Assembly (NCBI GenBank): GCA_025056965.1
Contig: JANWVF010000022.1
Location: 18,402-82,401, forward strand
Direction: 5' to 3'
Source of the DNA: Thermoflexales bacterium
GTDB lineage: Bacteria > Chloroflexota > Anaerolineae > J036 > Brachytrichaceae
Length of the DNA stretch: 64,000 nucleotides
Shown: positions 25,706 to 35,351 of the stretch, piece by piece
Numbering within the stretch: the stretch's first letter is position 1
Layout of the letters: each line of letters starts with the position of its first letter
Program-made: the position numbers and the translations under genes
Notes under the pieces: generated by a model
Seen by the model: only the letters and a program-made list of their open reading frames with translations
Told to the model about the DNA's origin: nothing
The model's database searches: none

Positions 25706-28216
25706 ATGCGCGTCCCGATCTCTTGGCTGCGAGAGTACGTTGAAATCACCCTTCCCATCGAGCAATTGGCCGAAAGGTTGACGCTGGCCGGCCTCGAAGT
25801 CGAACATATCGAGTACGTCGGATTGCCCGGCAGTGAGCTGCCGTGGGATCGTGACAAGATCTTCGTCGGTCAATTGCTCAAAGTCGAGCGCCATCCGAAT
25901 GCCGATCGCTTACTGCTTGTTACGGTGGATTACGGCGCAGGGCAGCCGATCACGGTCGTGACCGGCGCGCCCAACATTCGGCCCGGCGACAGCGGGCAGA
26001 AGGTCGTGCTGGCGCTGAAAGGTGCACGCCTATACGACGGCCACAAAGAGGGCAAGGTCATCATGACCTTGAAAGAGGCGACGCTGCGCGGCATCAAGAA
26101 CGACTCGATGGTGTGCAGCGAGAAGGAGCTGGGGCTAAGCGACGATCACGAGGGCATCCTCATCCTGCCCGAGGATGCGCCGGTCGGCGTCCCCCTGGCC
26201 GACTATCTAGGCGATGTGGTGCTGGAGATCGCCATTTTGCCCAGCACGGCGCGCGCCGCTTCGATCATCGGCGTGGCGCGCGAGGTCGCCGCGCTCACCG
26301 GCCAGACCGTGCGCTATCCGCCGATGGACGTTTGCGCCGAGGGTGACCCAGTCGAGGACGAGCTGCGCATCGAGATCCGCGATCCCAAGTTGAACCCGCG
26401 CTTCACGGCCGGCGTCATCAAGGGCGTTGCGCTCGGCCCTTCTCCGTTCTGGATGCAGCGGCGGCTGGCGCTGTGCGGCATGCGCGCCATTAACAACATC
26501 GTGGACATCTCGAACTACGTCATGTTGGAGCTCGGCCATCCGACGCATGCCTTCGACCTAGATGCCATACGGGTTGGGCCAAGCGGCGTCCGCACGATCA
26601 TCACGCGAACGGCGCAGCCGGGCGAGACGCTCATTACGCTCGACGGGCAGACGCGCATGCTGCAGCCGACCGACATCTTAGTGTGCGACGAGGTTGGCCC
26701 GTTGAGCATCGCCGGCGTGATGGGCGGCGCCGACAGCGAGGTGAAAGATGCGACGCGCAACGTGCTTTTCGAGGCTGCGTCCTGGGATCCTATCAGCATT
26801 CGCAAGACCGCGCGCCATCACAACCTGCACAGCGAAGCCTCGTATCGCTTCTCGCGCGGCGTACATCCGGCGCTGGCTATGGCCGCCCAGCGGCGCGGAC
26901 TATGTCTATTGCAGAAGTATGCCGGCGGCGTGATCAGCCGCGGCATCCTGGATGCCTACCCGTCGCCGGCCAAGCCCGTCGTCGTCGGCTTGCACCCGCA
27001 ACGGGTGAACAAAGTGCTCGGCGCCGAGATTCCGGTCGAAGAGATGGCGCGCATCCTACGCGCGCTGGAATTCGAGATCACGGCGGATGGCGACGCCGCA
27101 ACGTCGCAGGCGCGCCTGATTGTGACCGCTCCGGCTCATCGCCTCGACATCGAGGGCGAGCACGACCTGATCGAGGAGATCGCGCGCATCTATGGCTACG
27201 ATCGAATCCCGGAGACGCTGATGGCCGATGCGCTGCCGCCCACGTCCGGCAATGCCGAGTTGGAGTTTGAGGAGCAGGTGCGCGATTTGCTGGTGGGCGC
27301 CGGCCTGCAAGAGATCGTGACCTACCGCTTGACCACGCCGGAACAAGAAGCGCGCACCTACGCGCCCGGCGCGCCTGCTGACGACCGTCCCTACGTCACG
27401 CTCGCCAACCCGATCAATCCTGAGCGCACTGTGATGCGCCACACGTTGGTGAGTGGCGCGCTGGAGACGCTGGCGGCGAACTTGCGCCACCGCGCGCGCG
27501 TGGCATTGTTCGAGATCGGCGCGGTTTTCTTGCCCACCAGCGATAGCCTCTTGCCCGCAGAGAAGCCTCGCTTGGTCATCGCCATGAGCGGCGCCCGCGC
27601 CGAACCCTCTTGGCGCAGCGGCAGCCCGGCCAACTCGCCCGTCATGGATTTTTACGACCTCAAGGGCGTAATTGAGTCGCTGCTGGACGGGCTGCACATC
27701 GGCGAGGTGACCTACGAGGCGACGACGCATCCCACCTACCATCCGGGCCGCACGGCCTTGGTGCGCGCGTGCGACGCGCAGCGGACGCCGCTGGGCGTCT
27801 TCGGTGAGTTGCACCCGCGCGTGCGCGAAGCGTGGGCGCTGCCTGCTGACCGCCCGGCGCTCATCGCGGATTTCGACCTGGAGGCATTGCGCCTCGCCAC
27901 CCCGAAGGACTACGCCGTGCGCGATGTGCCGCGCTTCCCGGCCGTGATCGAGGATCTGGCCATCGTCGTAGATGAGAGCGTGCCGGCGGACGCCGTGGCG
28001 CAGGCGATTCGCCAAGCCGGCGGCGCGCTGCTGCGCGACGTGCGCTTGTTCGACGTGTATCGTGGCGAGCAGATCGCCTCGGGCAAGAAAAGCTTGGCCT
28101 ACTCGTTGTCTTACCAGGCCGAAGACCGCACGCTGACGGACAAGGACGTGGAGAAGTTGCGCGCCAAAATCATCCGTGCGGTCGAAGGTCAACTCGGCGC
28201 AACGGTGCGGCGATAA
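25706..28216 (+). CDS. pheT: Phenylalanyl-tRNA synthetase beta subunit
   Basis: An 836-residue protein with the standard order: N-terminal MRVPISWLREYVE, a tRNA-binding OB domain (about 39-155), B3/B4 editing domain, B5 domain with ARIYGYDRIPET near 495, and a C-terminal FDX-ACB anticodon domain starting near VPRFPAVIEDLAIVVDE. It forms the alpha2-beta2 enzyme that charges tRNA-Phe. Length is slightly above the usual 800. The gene is alone: pheS, which usually precedes it, is not here. ATG 25706 is the first start after an in-frame TGA. Confidence 0.95.
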   Translation: MRVPISWLREYVEITLPIEQLAERLTLAGLEVEHIEYVGLPGSELPWDRDKIFVGQLLKVERHPNADRLLLVTVDYGAGQPITVVTGAPNIRPGDSGQKVVLALKGARLYDGHKEGKVIMTLKEATLRGIKNDSMVCSEKELGLSDDHEGILILPEDAPVGVPLADYLGDVVLEIAILPSTARAASIIGVAREVAALTGQTVRYPPMDVCAEGDPVEDELRIEIRDPKLNPRFTAGVIKGVALGPSPFWMQRRLALCGMRAINNIVDISNYVMLELGHPTHAFDLDAIRVGPSGVRTIITRTAQPGETLITLDGQTRMLQPTDILVCDEVGPLSIAGVMGGADSEVKDATRNVLFEAASWDPISIRKTARHHNLHSEASYRFSRGVHPALAMAAQRRGLCLLQKYAGGVISRGILDAYPSPAKPVVVGLHPQRVNKVLGAEIPVEEMARILRALEFEITADGDAATSQARLIVTAPAHRLDIEGEHDLIEEIARIYGYDRIPETLMADALPPTSGNAELEFEEQVRDLLVGAGLQEIVTYRLTTPEQEARTYAPGAPADDRPYVTLANPINPERTVMRHTLVSGALETLAANLRHRARVALFEIGAVFLPTSDSLLPAEKPRLVIAMSGARAEPSWRSGSPANSPVMDFYDLKGVIESLLDGLHIGEVTYEATTHPTYHPGRTALVRACDAQRTPLGVFGELHPRVREAWALPADRPALIADFDLEALRLATPKDYAVRDVPRFPAVIEDLAIVVDESVPADAVAQAIRQAGGALLRDVRLFDVYRGEQIASGKKSLAYSLSYQAEDRTLTDKDVEKLRAKIIRAVEGQLGATVRR

Positions 28217-28351
28217 GCCGTCGCCTCGCCGAGATCGGCCAACGATATTCAGCGCGCAACTCGGCGCGCCTCAGAGGTGTCTCAGCAAGAGCGCGTAGCC
28301 TTGGCATGGCGATGTGCTCCTTGGGTCTGCGCCAACCCTCACATTGTGGTC

Positions 28352-30430
28352 ATGAACAACACTCGTAACGTCTGGATCGCCCTCCTCATCGGTCTGGTGC
28401 TGATCTGCGCTTGTTTCGGCATCGTCGGGGCCGGGCTGACTTGGCTGGTGGTGCGCACCGTCACCAGCGATGCGTTCCGTAACTTCCCGCCGGACATAGA
28501 CCCCTTACCCGACGCACTGGGTGTAACAGCGACGCCCACGCTGGTCGAGGTCATGCGCCCTACCCCGCAGACGATGGCCGGATTACCCGATGATCCGATC
28601 GAGATCATCACCGCGGCGACGTTGCCGCGCGAAGATTTGGCCGAGTTAGCGATGCGCTTCAAGGGCGTATCGCCCAAGCAGGCTGAGGTCAGTTGCCCCA
28701 CCCTCGCGCCGGGATACGAAGTGGGCGCGACGCGCATGTTCACCCTGACCAACGCCGACACCGACGAGATGTTCCAAATTGAGGCGCGCTTGGAGCAGAA
28801 GGGCGATCACGTGTATATGTGGGTGCAGAGCGCGCCGACCCCTGTGAGCCTCGATCAGGATAAGCTGCGCCGCGCCGTGGAAATCTTCGACCGCCAGATT
28901 TATCCGCGCACGCGCGCGTTCTTCGGCAGCGAGGATGTGCCGGGCGTAGATTGTGATCCGCGCGTGCATGTGGTGCATGCCGTCGGCCTGGGCCAAACTA
29001 TCGGCGGCTACTTCTCTTCACCCGATAGCTACCCACGCGCCGTTCGCAGCGACTCGAACGAAGGGCAGGTCTTCATCATGCACGCCGCGCGCGGCTACAA
29101 CGGCTCCGATCCGGGCAGCCAGGCCTATCTCAGCACCCTCGCCCATGAGTTTCAGCACATGATCAGCTTCAACCAGGCCCACACTCCCGAGCTGTGGCTG
29201 GAAGAGGGGGCGGCGCAATTCGCAGAGCGGTTGAATGGCTACGGCGAATTCGTCAGCACGGTGTATGACTTCGCCGCAGCGCCGGAGACGCAGCTCAACA
29301 CCTGGCAGGAGGACAACGCCGGTGGCAACAGCGCACACTACGGCGCCGGCTACCTGTTCTGGTCTTATCTCTACGATCGCTTCGGCGAGGAGGTACTGCG
29401 CAAGTTCGCCCGCGCACCGGAGCGCAGCGTGCGCGGCTTGCTCCGGGTGCTGGCCGACAACGGGGTGGTGGATCCCGACACCGGTCGCGCCCTCACCTTC
29501 GAGGGGCTGTTTGCGGATTTCGTCATCGCCAATTACATGAACCGCGAGGCGATTGAGCCGGGGACGAACCGCTACAACTACGCGACAATCCGCGTGCCGC
29601 CGATGGCTACGCGCGCTGCGCTGGACGCGGGGGACTATCCGTACTCCACGCGCGCGGGCTTGGCACAGTTCGGCACGCACTATTACAGGCTCGAGGGAAA
29701 CAGGCCGGTAACCGTCGCTTTCGTCGGTTCAACCGTCGTCTCGCTCCTGCCGACCGATGAGGCGGACGGCGCCTTCTGGTGGTCGAACCGCGCCGACGCC
29801 AGCAACTCGCGCCTGACGCGCGCAGTCAACCTCACCGGCGTCAGCAGCGCCACCCTGACTTACCGCGCGTGGTATCGGCTGGAGAAAAACTACGACTACG
29901 CCTACGTGACCGCTAGTGCAGACGGCGGCTTGACGTGGAAGGTGCTCTTGCCGACCTCTTGCACCACGGATAACCCACAGAACGCCAACCTGGGTTGTGG
30001 CTACACCGGTTCATCGGGTGGCGATGCACCGCGCTGGCTGAACGAGCGCGTCAGCTTGGACAAATTCGCCGGCAGGGAGATTCTGCTGCGCTTCGAGATG
30101 GTCACCGACGCGGCTATCAATCGCGAAGGGTTGGCGATAGACGACATCGCCATCCCCGAGATCGGCTTCTTCGATGACGCGAGCACATCATCAGGCTGGC
30201 AGGCCGAGGGCTGGGTGCGCATCGGCAACGTGCTGCCGCAGCGCTGGCAGGTACAAGTGATCATCACCGACCGCGACGGGAAGCTCCGGCTGCAGCGCAT
30301 GGCGCTCGCCGATGCCATCGGCGAGCTGACGCTCGACTTCGGCGAAACGGTGCGCAGCGCCGTGCTGGCCATCTCGCCCACTACGCAAGGCACCACCGAG
30401 GCGGCCGGTTACGAGCTGCGCATCAGGTGA
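28352..30430 (+). CDS. Membrane-anchored zinc metallopeptidase, immune inhibitor A-like
   Basis: A 692-residue protein. Residues about 8-34 form a signal anchor (VWIALLIGLVLICACFGIVG). HEFQH at 265-269 within LSTLAHEFQHM is an HExxH zinc motif, followed by LWLEEGAAQFAE near 281 with a likely third ligand glutamate. The C-terminal part is a beta-rich region ending in a segment with LRFEMVTDAAINREGLAIDD, as in MAM-like modules of M6-type peptidases. It should act outside the cell. ATG 28352 is chosen because it sits directly before the anchor; the frame also extends to a GTG at 28277. The 135 bp after pheT hold nothing else. Confidence 0.78.
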   Translation: MNNTRNVWIALLIGLVLICACFGIVGAGLTWLVVRTVTSDAFRNFPPDIDPLPDALGVTATPTLVEVMRPTPQTMAGLPDDPIEIITAATLPREDLAELAMRFKGVSPKQAEVSCPTLAPGYEVGATRMFTLTNADTDEMFQIEARLEQKGDHVYMWVQSAPTPVSLDQDKLRRAVEIFDRQIYPRTRAFFGSEDVPGVDCDPRVHVVHAVGLGQTIGGYFSSPDSYPRAVRSDSNEGQVFIMHAARGYNGSDPGSQAYLSTLAHEFQHMISFNQAHTPELWLEEGAAQFAERLNGYGEFVSTVYDFAAAPETQLNTWQEDNAGGNSAHYGAGYLFWSYLYDRFGEEVLRKFARAPERSVRGLLRVLADNGVVDPDTGRALTFEGLFADFVIANYMNREAIEPGTNRYNYATIRVPPMATRAALDAGDYPYSTRAGLAQFGTHYYRLEGNRPVTVAFVGSTVVSLLPTDEADGAFWWSNRADASNSRLTRAVNLTGVSSATLTYRAWYRLEKNYDYAYVTASADGGLTWKVLLPTSCTTDNPQNANLGCGYTGSSGGDAPRWLNERVSLDKFAGREILLRFEMVTDAAINREGLAIDDIAIPEIGFFDDASTSSGWQAEGWVRIGNVLPQRWQVQVIITDRDGKLRLQRMALADAIGELTLDFGETVRSAVLAISPTTQGTTEAAGYELRIR

Positions 30431-32438
30431 CGGGCTGGGGCGTTTCGACGCGCGCCTTATGCGTGATGAGGCGCTCCGCGGCAGCAATCTGTTCTGCATC
30501 GCCGATCAAACCGATATGGTCGCCCGGCAGCAGCACGGTGTGTGATTTGGGGTTAGGGATGACCCGTTGTCCGCGCAGGATGACGACCACCGATGCGCCC
30601 GTGCGCCCGCGAATGTCCGCCTCGGCCAGTGTGACGCCGGCAACCGGACTGCCCGCCGCCAGCTCGAAGAGCGTGATCTCGAGGATCTGCGCGGCTTCCA
30701 TGAATTGCCGCAGCGCGTGTCGTTCTGCGCCACCGCCCACGTCGTAGTGCTCGCGCCGGACGGCATCGGCATACTGCTGCACCTCGCGGATTGGAAAGCC
30801 GAGTTGCAGCAATGTGTGACGAACCATCTCCAGTCCACCCTCCAGCTCGGGGTGAATCACATCCTGCGCGCCGAGCGCCGCCAGTCGCTTCACGCCGTCC
30901 TGCGTGATGGCCCGCGCGATGATCGGTAGATCCGGGGCAAGCCGACGCGCGATCAGCACGGTCATCTCCGTCGTGGATTCGTCTGGGAGTGCCACGACGA
31001 ACGCGCGGGCGCGCGGCAGGTGCGCATGTGCCAGAATCTCCGAGTTCGCTGCGTCTCCGAACAACGTGGGGGTGCCGCGCTGCTCCAGCGTCGCGATGCG
31101 CGTTGCGTCGGAATCCACGACCAGATGCGGGATGCCGAGCGCTCCCAGCACGTCTACGATGTGTCGGCCTACACGCCCATAGCCGACAATCACCACGTGA
31201 TCGCTCAGGGTCTCGCGCGGCAGGGGCGGCTCCGGACCGTGCTTATCCAGTTGCCGCCAGAATGCCGGCCAGCGGCGCAACACCGACTCGACCGGCCGGA
31301 TCAGCCGATACATGAACGGGTTTAGCGTGATGGACAGCAGCGATCCGGCCAAGATGAGCGAGTATTGGTCGCGGTCGAGCAGGCCAAGCGTCAGGCCGGC
31401 CTGACCGATGATGAACGAGAATTCGCCGATCTGGCTTAGGCCGGCGGCGACGACCAGCGACGTGCGTGCCGGGGCCGGCAGCCGCGTACCCAACAACAGG
31501 GTGACCGCCGACTTGCCGATCACGATAAGCGCGGTGAGCGCTATTACCTGGCCGGCGTTGGCGATCAGGTAAGCCGGATTGACCAACATGCCAACCGACA
31601 CGAAGAACAACACCGCGAACGCCTCGCGGAAGGGCAACAAGTCTGCGCCGGCCTGATGGCTAAGCGGCGACTCGCTGACGATCACCCCGGCCAAGAACGC
31701 GCCCAGCGCCAGCGACACGCCGAACAGCTCGGAGGAGCTGAGCGCCGTGCCCAGCGCCAACACCAGCACTAGGAGGATAAACAGCTCGCGCGAGCGCGTG
31801 TGCGCGACTCGCAGCAGCACCCACGGCACTACACGCCCGCCGACGAATAAGGTCAATGCCACGAATGCTCCCGCTTTGATCAGCGTCAGAACGACCCTTT
31901 CCCAGTCGGCGCTTGGCCCGGCCGCCGCAGCGACGGGCAGCGTCACTAGGATGAGCACGCTGGCTAGGTCTTCCAGCACCAGCCAGCCCACGGCGACGCG
32001 GCCATGTTTGGTGTTCAGCAGGCCGTTGTCCATTAGGCCGCGCAACAACACCACCGTGCTGGCTACCGAAATCGCAACGCCGAGCACCAACCCCGAGGCG
32101 ACCGACCATCCCCACAGACGAGTCAACCCGAACCCCAACACCGAGGCGCAGATCATCTGCGCGATGGCCCCCGGCAGGGCGATGCTGCGCACCTGCCACA
32201 AATCGCGCAGTGAGAAATGGATGCCAACGCCGAACATCAGAAAGATCACGCCTAGCTCGGCGAGCTGGCCGATCGTCTCGACATCGCCGACGAACGCCGG
32301 ACTGAACGGGCCGATGGCGACGCCGGCGAGCAGGTATCCGACGATGGTCGGCAGGCCAATGCGTCGGGCCAACACGCCGCCGAGGAAAGCCACGCCGAGC
32401 GCGACGGCGATGTTGATCAGCAGAGGGATGTCGTGCAT
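30423..32438 (-). CDS. CPA2 cation:proton antiporter with TrkA domains (KefB/YbaL type)
   Basis: A 671-residue protein. Residues about 1-380 are a Na+/H+ exchanger domain with many membrane helices, including LPTIVGYLLAGVAIGPFSP and GVIFLMFGVGIHFSL. Residues about 405-530 form a TrkA-N nucleotide-binding domain (HVVIVGYGRVGRHIVDVLG), and the C-terminus a TrkA-C ligand domain. Such proteins exchange K+ or Na+ for protons and respond to NAD(H) or other ligands. It is convergent with the metallopeptidase gene, overlapping by 8 bp, and divergent from the FAH gene. Confidence 0.9.
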   Translation of the reverse strand: MHDIPLLINIAVALGVAFLGGVLARRIGLPTIVGYLLAGVAIGPFSPAFVGDVETIGQLAELGVIFLMFGVGIHFSLRDLWQVRSIALPGAIAQMICASVLGFGLTRLWGWSVASGLVLGVAISVASTVVLLRGLMDNGLLNTKHGRVAVGWLVLEDLASVLILVTLPVAAAAGPSADWERVVLTLIKAGAFVALTLFVGGRVVPWVLLRVAHTRSRELFILLVLVLALGTALSSSELFGVSLALGAFLAGVIVSESPLSHQAGADLLPFREAFAVLFFVSVGMLVNPAYLIANAGQVIALTALIVIGKSAVTLLLGTRLPAPARTSLVVAAGLSQIGEFSFIIGQAGLTLGLLDRDQYSLILAGSLLSITLNPFMYRLIRPVESVLRRWPAFWRQLDKHGPEPPLPRETLSDHVVIVGYGRVGRHIVDVLGALGIPHLVVDSDATRIATLEQRGTPTLFGDAANSEILAHAHLPRARAFVVALPDESTTEMTVLIARRLAPDLPIIARAITQDGVKRLAALGAQDVIHPELEGGLEMVRHTLLQLGFPIREVQQYADAVRREHYDVGGGAERHALRQFMEAAQILEITLFELAAGSPVAGVTLAEADIRGRTGASVVVILRGQRVIPNPKSHTVLLPGDHIGLIGDAEQIAAAERLITHKARVETPQPVT

Positions 32439-32572
32439 CGGATTCGATTCCGGCTAGGATCGCAGACCGATTATGCGGTTTGGGCGTTGACGAAAGGGCA
32501 GCGCAGTGATCGGACGGCAACCCTAATTATCTGTGCAAACACGGCGAGGCGACAAGGTCGGCGAATCTGGCT

Positions 32573-32578
32573 TACACT
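32573..32578 (+). promoter_or_regulatory. -10 box of the FAH-family gene, near-leaderless
   Basis: TACACT, nine bases, then ATG at 32588. Confidence 0.4.
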
Positions 32579-32587
32579 TGACGCGCT

Positions 32588-33430
32588 ATGAAACTCGTCA
32601 CCTATGAACTCGATGGGCGCACCGGCGTGGGCGCCTTACACTCCGACGGCAGCATTGCAGACCTGACCGAACTGGGTAGCGTCATCGCAATCGTGTCCGA
32701 TCCTCAGACGCGCGCGCAAGCCGAGCGACTGGCGGCCGATCCCGCGCGTCGGCTGAGCGCTGCGCCGCGCCTGCGCGCGCCGTTTACGCCCCGCTCGTTC
32801 ATCTGCATTGGCCTGAACTACATGGATCACGTCCGCGAGAGCAACGCCCAGCCACCTGCGCGGCCGGTGGTGTTCGCTAAATTCGCCAACGCGCTCGCCC
32901 ATCCCGGCGACACCATCACGTGGTATGCCGACGCCACGCAGCAGGTGGACTGGGAGGCCGAGCTCGGCGTGATGATCGGCAAGCCGTGCTATCGCGTGAG
33001 CAAGGAAGAGGCAATGGCCTACGTCGGCGGCTACACGTGCGTGAACGACGTGAGCGCGCGCGACATCCAGTTGACCGATAGCGCCAAGCAGTTCACGCTG
33101 GGCAAGACGCTCGATGGGTTTTGTCCGGTCGGACCGTGTCTCGTCACTACCGACGAAATCCATGACCCACAGAACCTGGGCATTCGCTGCCTGGTGAACG
33201 GCAAGGTCGTCCAGAACTCCAACACCCGCGAGATGATCTTCGACGTGGCAACCCTGGTGTCCTACCTCAGCAAGTTCATGACGCTGATGCCCGGTGACCT
33301 GATCGCTACCGGCACGCCACCCGGCGTGGGCATGGGCATGCAGCCGCCGGTCTGGTTGAAGGACGGCGACGAGGTGACCGTCGAGATCGAGCGGATCGGC
33401 GCGCTCACCAACACCTGCTGCGTGCGCTGA
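32588..33430 (+). CDS. Fumarylacetoacetate hydrolase family protein
   Basis: A 280-residue protein with ICIGLNYMDHVRES near residue 75, then VVFAKFANALAHPGD and DWEAELGVMIGK, which supplies the metal-binding glutamates, and GDLIATGTPPGVGMG near the C-terminus. The family cleaves or isomerises carbon-carbon bonds in beta-keto acids, including acylpyruvases and homoprotocatechuate isomerases. No pathway neighbours help to choose. The N-terminal 70-residue domain is typical of the FAHD1/HpcE-like group. Confidence 0.88.
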   Translation: MKLVTYELDGRTGVGALHSDGSIADLTELGSVIAIVSDPQTRAQAERLAADPARRLSAAPRLRAPFTPRSFICIGLNYMDHVRESNAQPPARPVVFAKFANALAHPGDTITWYADATQQVDWEAELGVMIGKPCYRVSKEEAMAYVGGYTCVNDVSARDIQLTDSAKQFTLGKTLDGFCPVGPCLVTTDEIHDPQNLGIRCLVNGKVVQNSNTREMIFDVATLVSYLSKFMTLMPGDLIATGTPPGVGMGMQPPVWLKDGDEVTVEIERIGALTNTCCVR

Positions 33431-33439
33431 CCGAGGCTA

Positions 33440-33472
33440 GGCGTGGGCAGGGACGCAGCCTTTGCCCACGCC
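33440..33472 (+). terminator. Hairpin downstream of the FAH-family gene
   Basis: A perfect 10-bp stem (GGCGTGGGCA with TGCCCACGCC) separated by 13 nt, 9 nt after the stop codon. It lacks a T-run, so termination is likely but unproven. Confidence 0.45.
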
Positions 33473-33540
33473 CGCGCTTCGGACAACCGTGGACATCGCC
33501 AGCACCTCTCCGTGCGGCCTTTACGGCGGCGCTTCCCTAA

Positions 33541-34322
33541 GGGAGTAAATAAAACTGGATACATGAAGTGTCCAAGATGCCAAGGCGAATCGGTGGTCAA
33601 ACGAGGCAAGCATCACAGCAGCAGCCAGCGCTACCTGTACAAGGCCGGCAATCGTCATTTCACCCCTCAGCCCAACCCAACCGGCTACCCGCTTGACATC
33701 CGTCGCCAAGCCGTCGAGATGGATCTGGATGGCCACAGCTTCCGACGCATCGGGCGCAATCTGCGTGTCAACTCGCAATCGGTAGCCAGCTGGGTCAAGT
33801 GCGCCGGTGGACGTGCCTTGGCTGCCCCCATCCCACAGCCCCCAACCGACGACGATACCGTCGTCAAGCTCGATGAGCTGTTCACATTCGTCGGGAGTAA
33901 AAAACGCGTCTATCTCATCACGCAGGTGGAGCGCCGGCGCGCGCTGTGTGGTGAGCTGGTAGATACTCTATCCCGCGATGAGGCGGTGTTGCAGGCGGTG
34001 GTGGATCAAGCGCCACGGGCATTTCAGTATTGCATCGACGGCTTCAGTGGGTATGCCGCTTTGGACTACCGTGGCGACTGTCTCTGGTTGCGCCGGGCAA
34101 GTCGCAGACCTATTCGGTTGAAGCTGGGCATGCTGAGTTGCGGCAAGCTCTCACACGCTTAGGCCAACAGACGCGGTGCTTTTCGCGGTGTGTGGAAGCG
34201 CTGCGGCGGTCGGTTGCGTTGTTTGTGCAATGCTGGAATCTGCGGCAGCTGTTCAAGCAAGCGCATCCGGGTTATCAGAGCTATCCGCGGGACTACGCAA
34301 GTATTTGGATTTAGGCACTCCC
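33541..34322 (+). mobile_element. IS1-family insertion sequence, 782 bp
   Basis: The left end GGGAGTAAATAAAACTGGAT and the inverted right end GGGAGTGCCTAAATCCAAAT agree at 12 of 20 positions, including the first six. The size is close to the 768 bp of IS1. It holds one broken transposase gene. No matching target duplication is seen at the flanks, so the insertion is old or one edge is misplaced. The 190 bp between it and pgl hold nothing recognised. Confidence 0.72.
33563..34314 (+). pseudogene. IS1-family transposase, frameshifted
   Basis: Frame 1 starts MKCPRCQGESVVKRG with a CxxC zinc-ribbon half, then GYPLDIRRQAVEMDLDGHSF (HTH) and LDELFTFVGSKKRVYLI (catalytic core start). After YAALDYRGD near 34075 the frame is lost. 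Similarity resumes one base back as LVAPGKSQTYSVEAGHAELR and continues to LFKQAHPGYQ. The break lies inside the catalytic domain, away from the usual programmed IS1 frameshift, so the gene is probably dead. The second pair of zinc-ribbon cysteines is also missing. Confidence 0.75.
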
Positions 34323-34511
34323 GAGGACACAAATTTAGGAACAAATAGGACACGAATGCGACACAACCTGGAGAGCCAGCCTGAAGAAGCGGCGAAACGA
34401 GCGTTGATCGCAAAGCCTGCCAGGAAAGACCGGGTAGCCCGGCGCGTCACTCCCTTGCTCCACTTGGGAGAGGACAGGCTTCACAGGAAACGCTCGGCGG
34501 CGAGAGCAGCG

Positions 34512-35351
34512 TTAACCCCGTCCTGCCATCCGACGGTAGATGAATTCTTCGGGCGGGTAGCCGGGCGTGGTCGCCACTTGCGATGCCGCCGCGGCATCCA
34601 CCATCCAGAACAACTTGCCGCGCGGCGGCGCAATGAGCTGCGCCGGCAGCATCTCCGGCCGGTGCTCGCCCAGCAGCACGCGGCGCAAGGTCTGCGACTT
34701 ACCCGCTCCGCTCACCAGGAAGAACACGACGTCGGCAGCGTTAATCAACGGAGCGGTGAAGGTGATGCGCTCGGGAACGGTCGCTTGTGGCACGACCTGA
34801 GATACGACTAAACGCGCAGGCTCCGTCAGCGCCGGCGTGTGCGGGAAGAGCGAAGCCGTATGACCATCATCCCCCATGCCGAGCAGGATCAGATCAAACG
34901 CGGGGAGCGAAGCATCGGCAGCCGCCGCGATGGTTGCGCGAATTTCCGCCTCATACCGTTCGGCGGCCGCCGTCGGACCTAGCTCGGTCGGCACGCGGTG
35001 GACGTTCTGCGCGGGGATCGGCGTCTTGGCGATCAGCGCGTCGTATGCTAGTTTGTAATTGCTATCGGGGTGGTCGCTCGGCACGGCGCGCTCGTCGCTC
35101 CACCAGAGATGCACGCGCGCCCACTCAATTTGATCGGCGTAGGGAGCATCGGCCAGCCGCCGGTATAGCGCCTTTGGCGTGTTGCCGCCGCTCAGGGCGA
35201 GATGAAAGACGCCGCGCCGTTCGATGGCCTTGCGCCCCCAGAAGGCGATCCCTTTGGCAGCCAGTTCGGTCAACGCTTCCGGCGTCGGCTCGACCTGAAG
35301 ATAGTATCGGCCATCGTCGTCCATGACGATGACGAAGGGCGGGCCGGCCAT
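34512..35351 (-). CDS. pgl: 6-phosphogluconolactonase
   Basis: A 279-residue NagB-fold enzyme. FHLALSGGNTPKALYRRLA near residue 50, HLWWSDERAVPSDHPDSNY near 80, and DLILLGMGDDGHTASLFPHT near 155 are the family motifs. It hydrolyses 6-phosphogluconolactone in the oxidative pentose phosphate pathway. The ATG at 35351 shares one base with the zwf stop (TGATG), indicating coupled translation. A GTG five codons upstream is in frame but less likely. Confidence 0.93.
   Translation of the reverse strand: MAGPPFVIVMDDDGRYYLQVEPTPEALTELAAKGIAFWGRKAIERRGVFHLALSGGNTPKALYRRLADAPYADQIEWARVHLWWSDERAVPSDHPDSNYKLAYDALIAKTPIPAQNVHRVPTELGPTAAAERYEAEIRATIAAAADASLPAFDLILLGMGDDGHTASLFPHTPALTEPARLVVSQVVPQATVPERITFTAPLINAADVVFFLVSGAGKSQTLRRVLLGEHRPEMLPAQLIAPPRGKLFWMVDAAAASQVATTPGYPPEEFIYRRMAGRG

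Noticed and set aside
33897..33904. A6C run in the IS transposase as a programmed slippage site
   Set aside because: The run is in the wrong phase for an A AAA AAC slip, and protein similarity stays in the original frame well past it, to about 34065.
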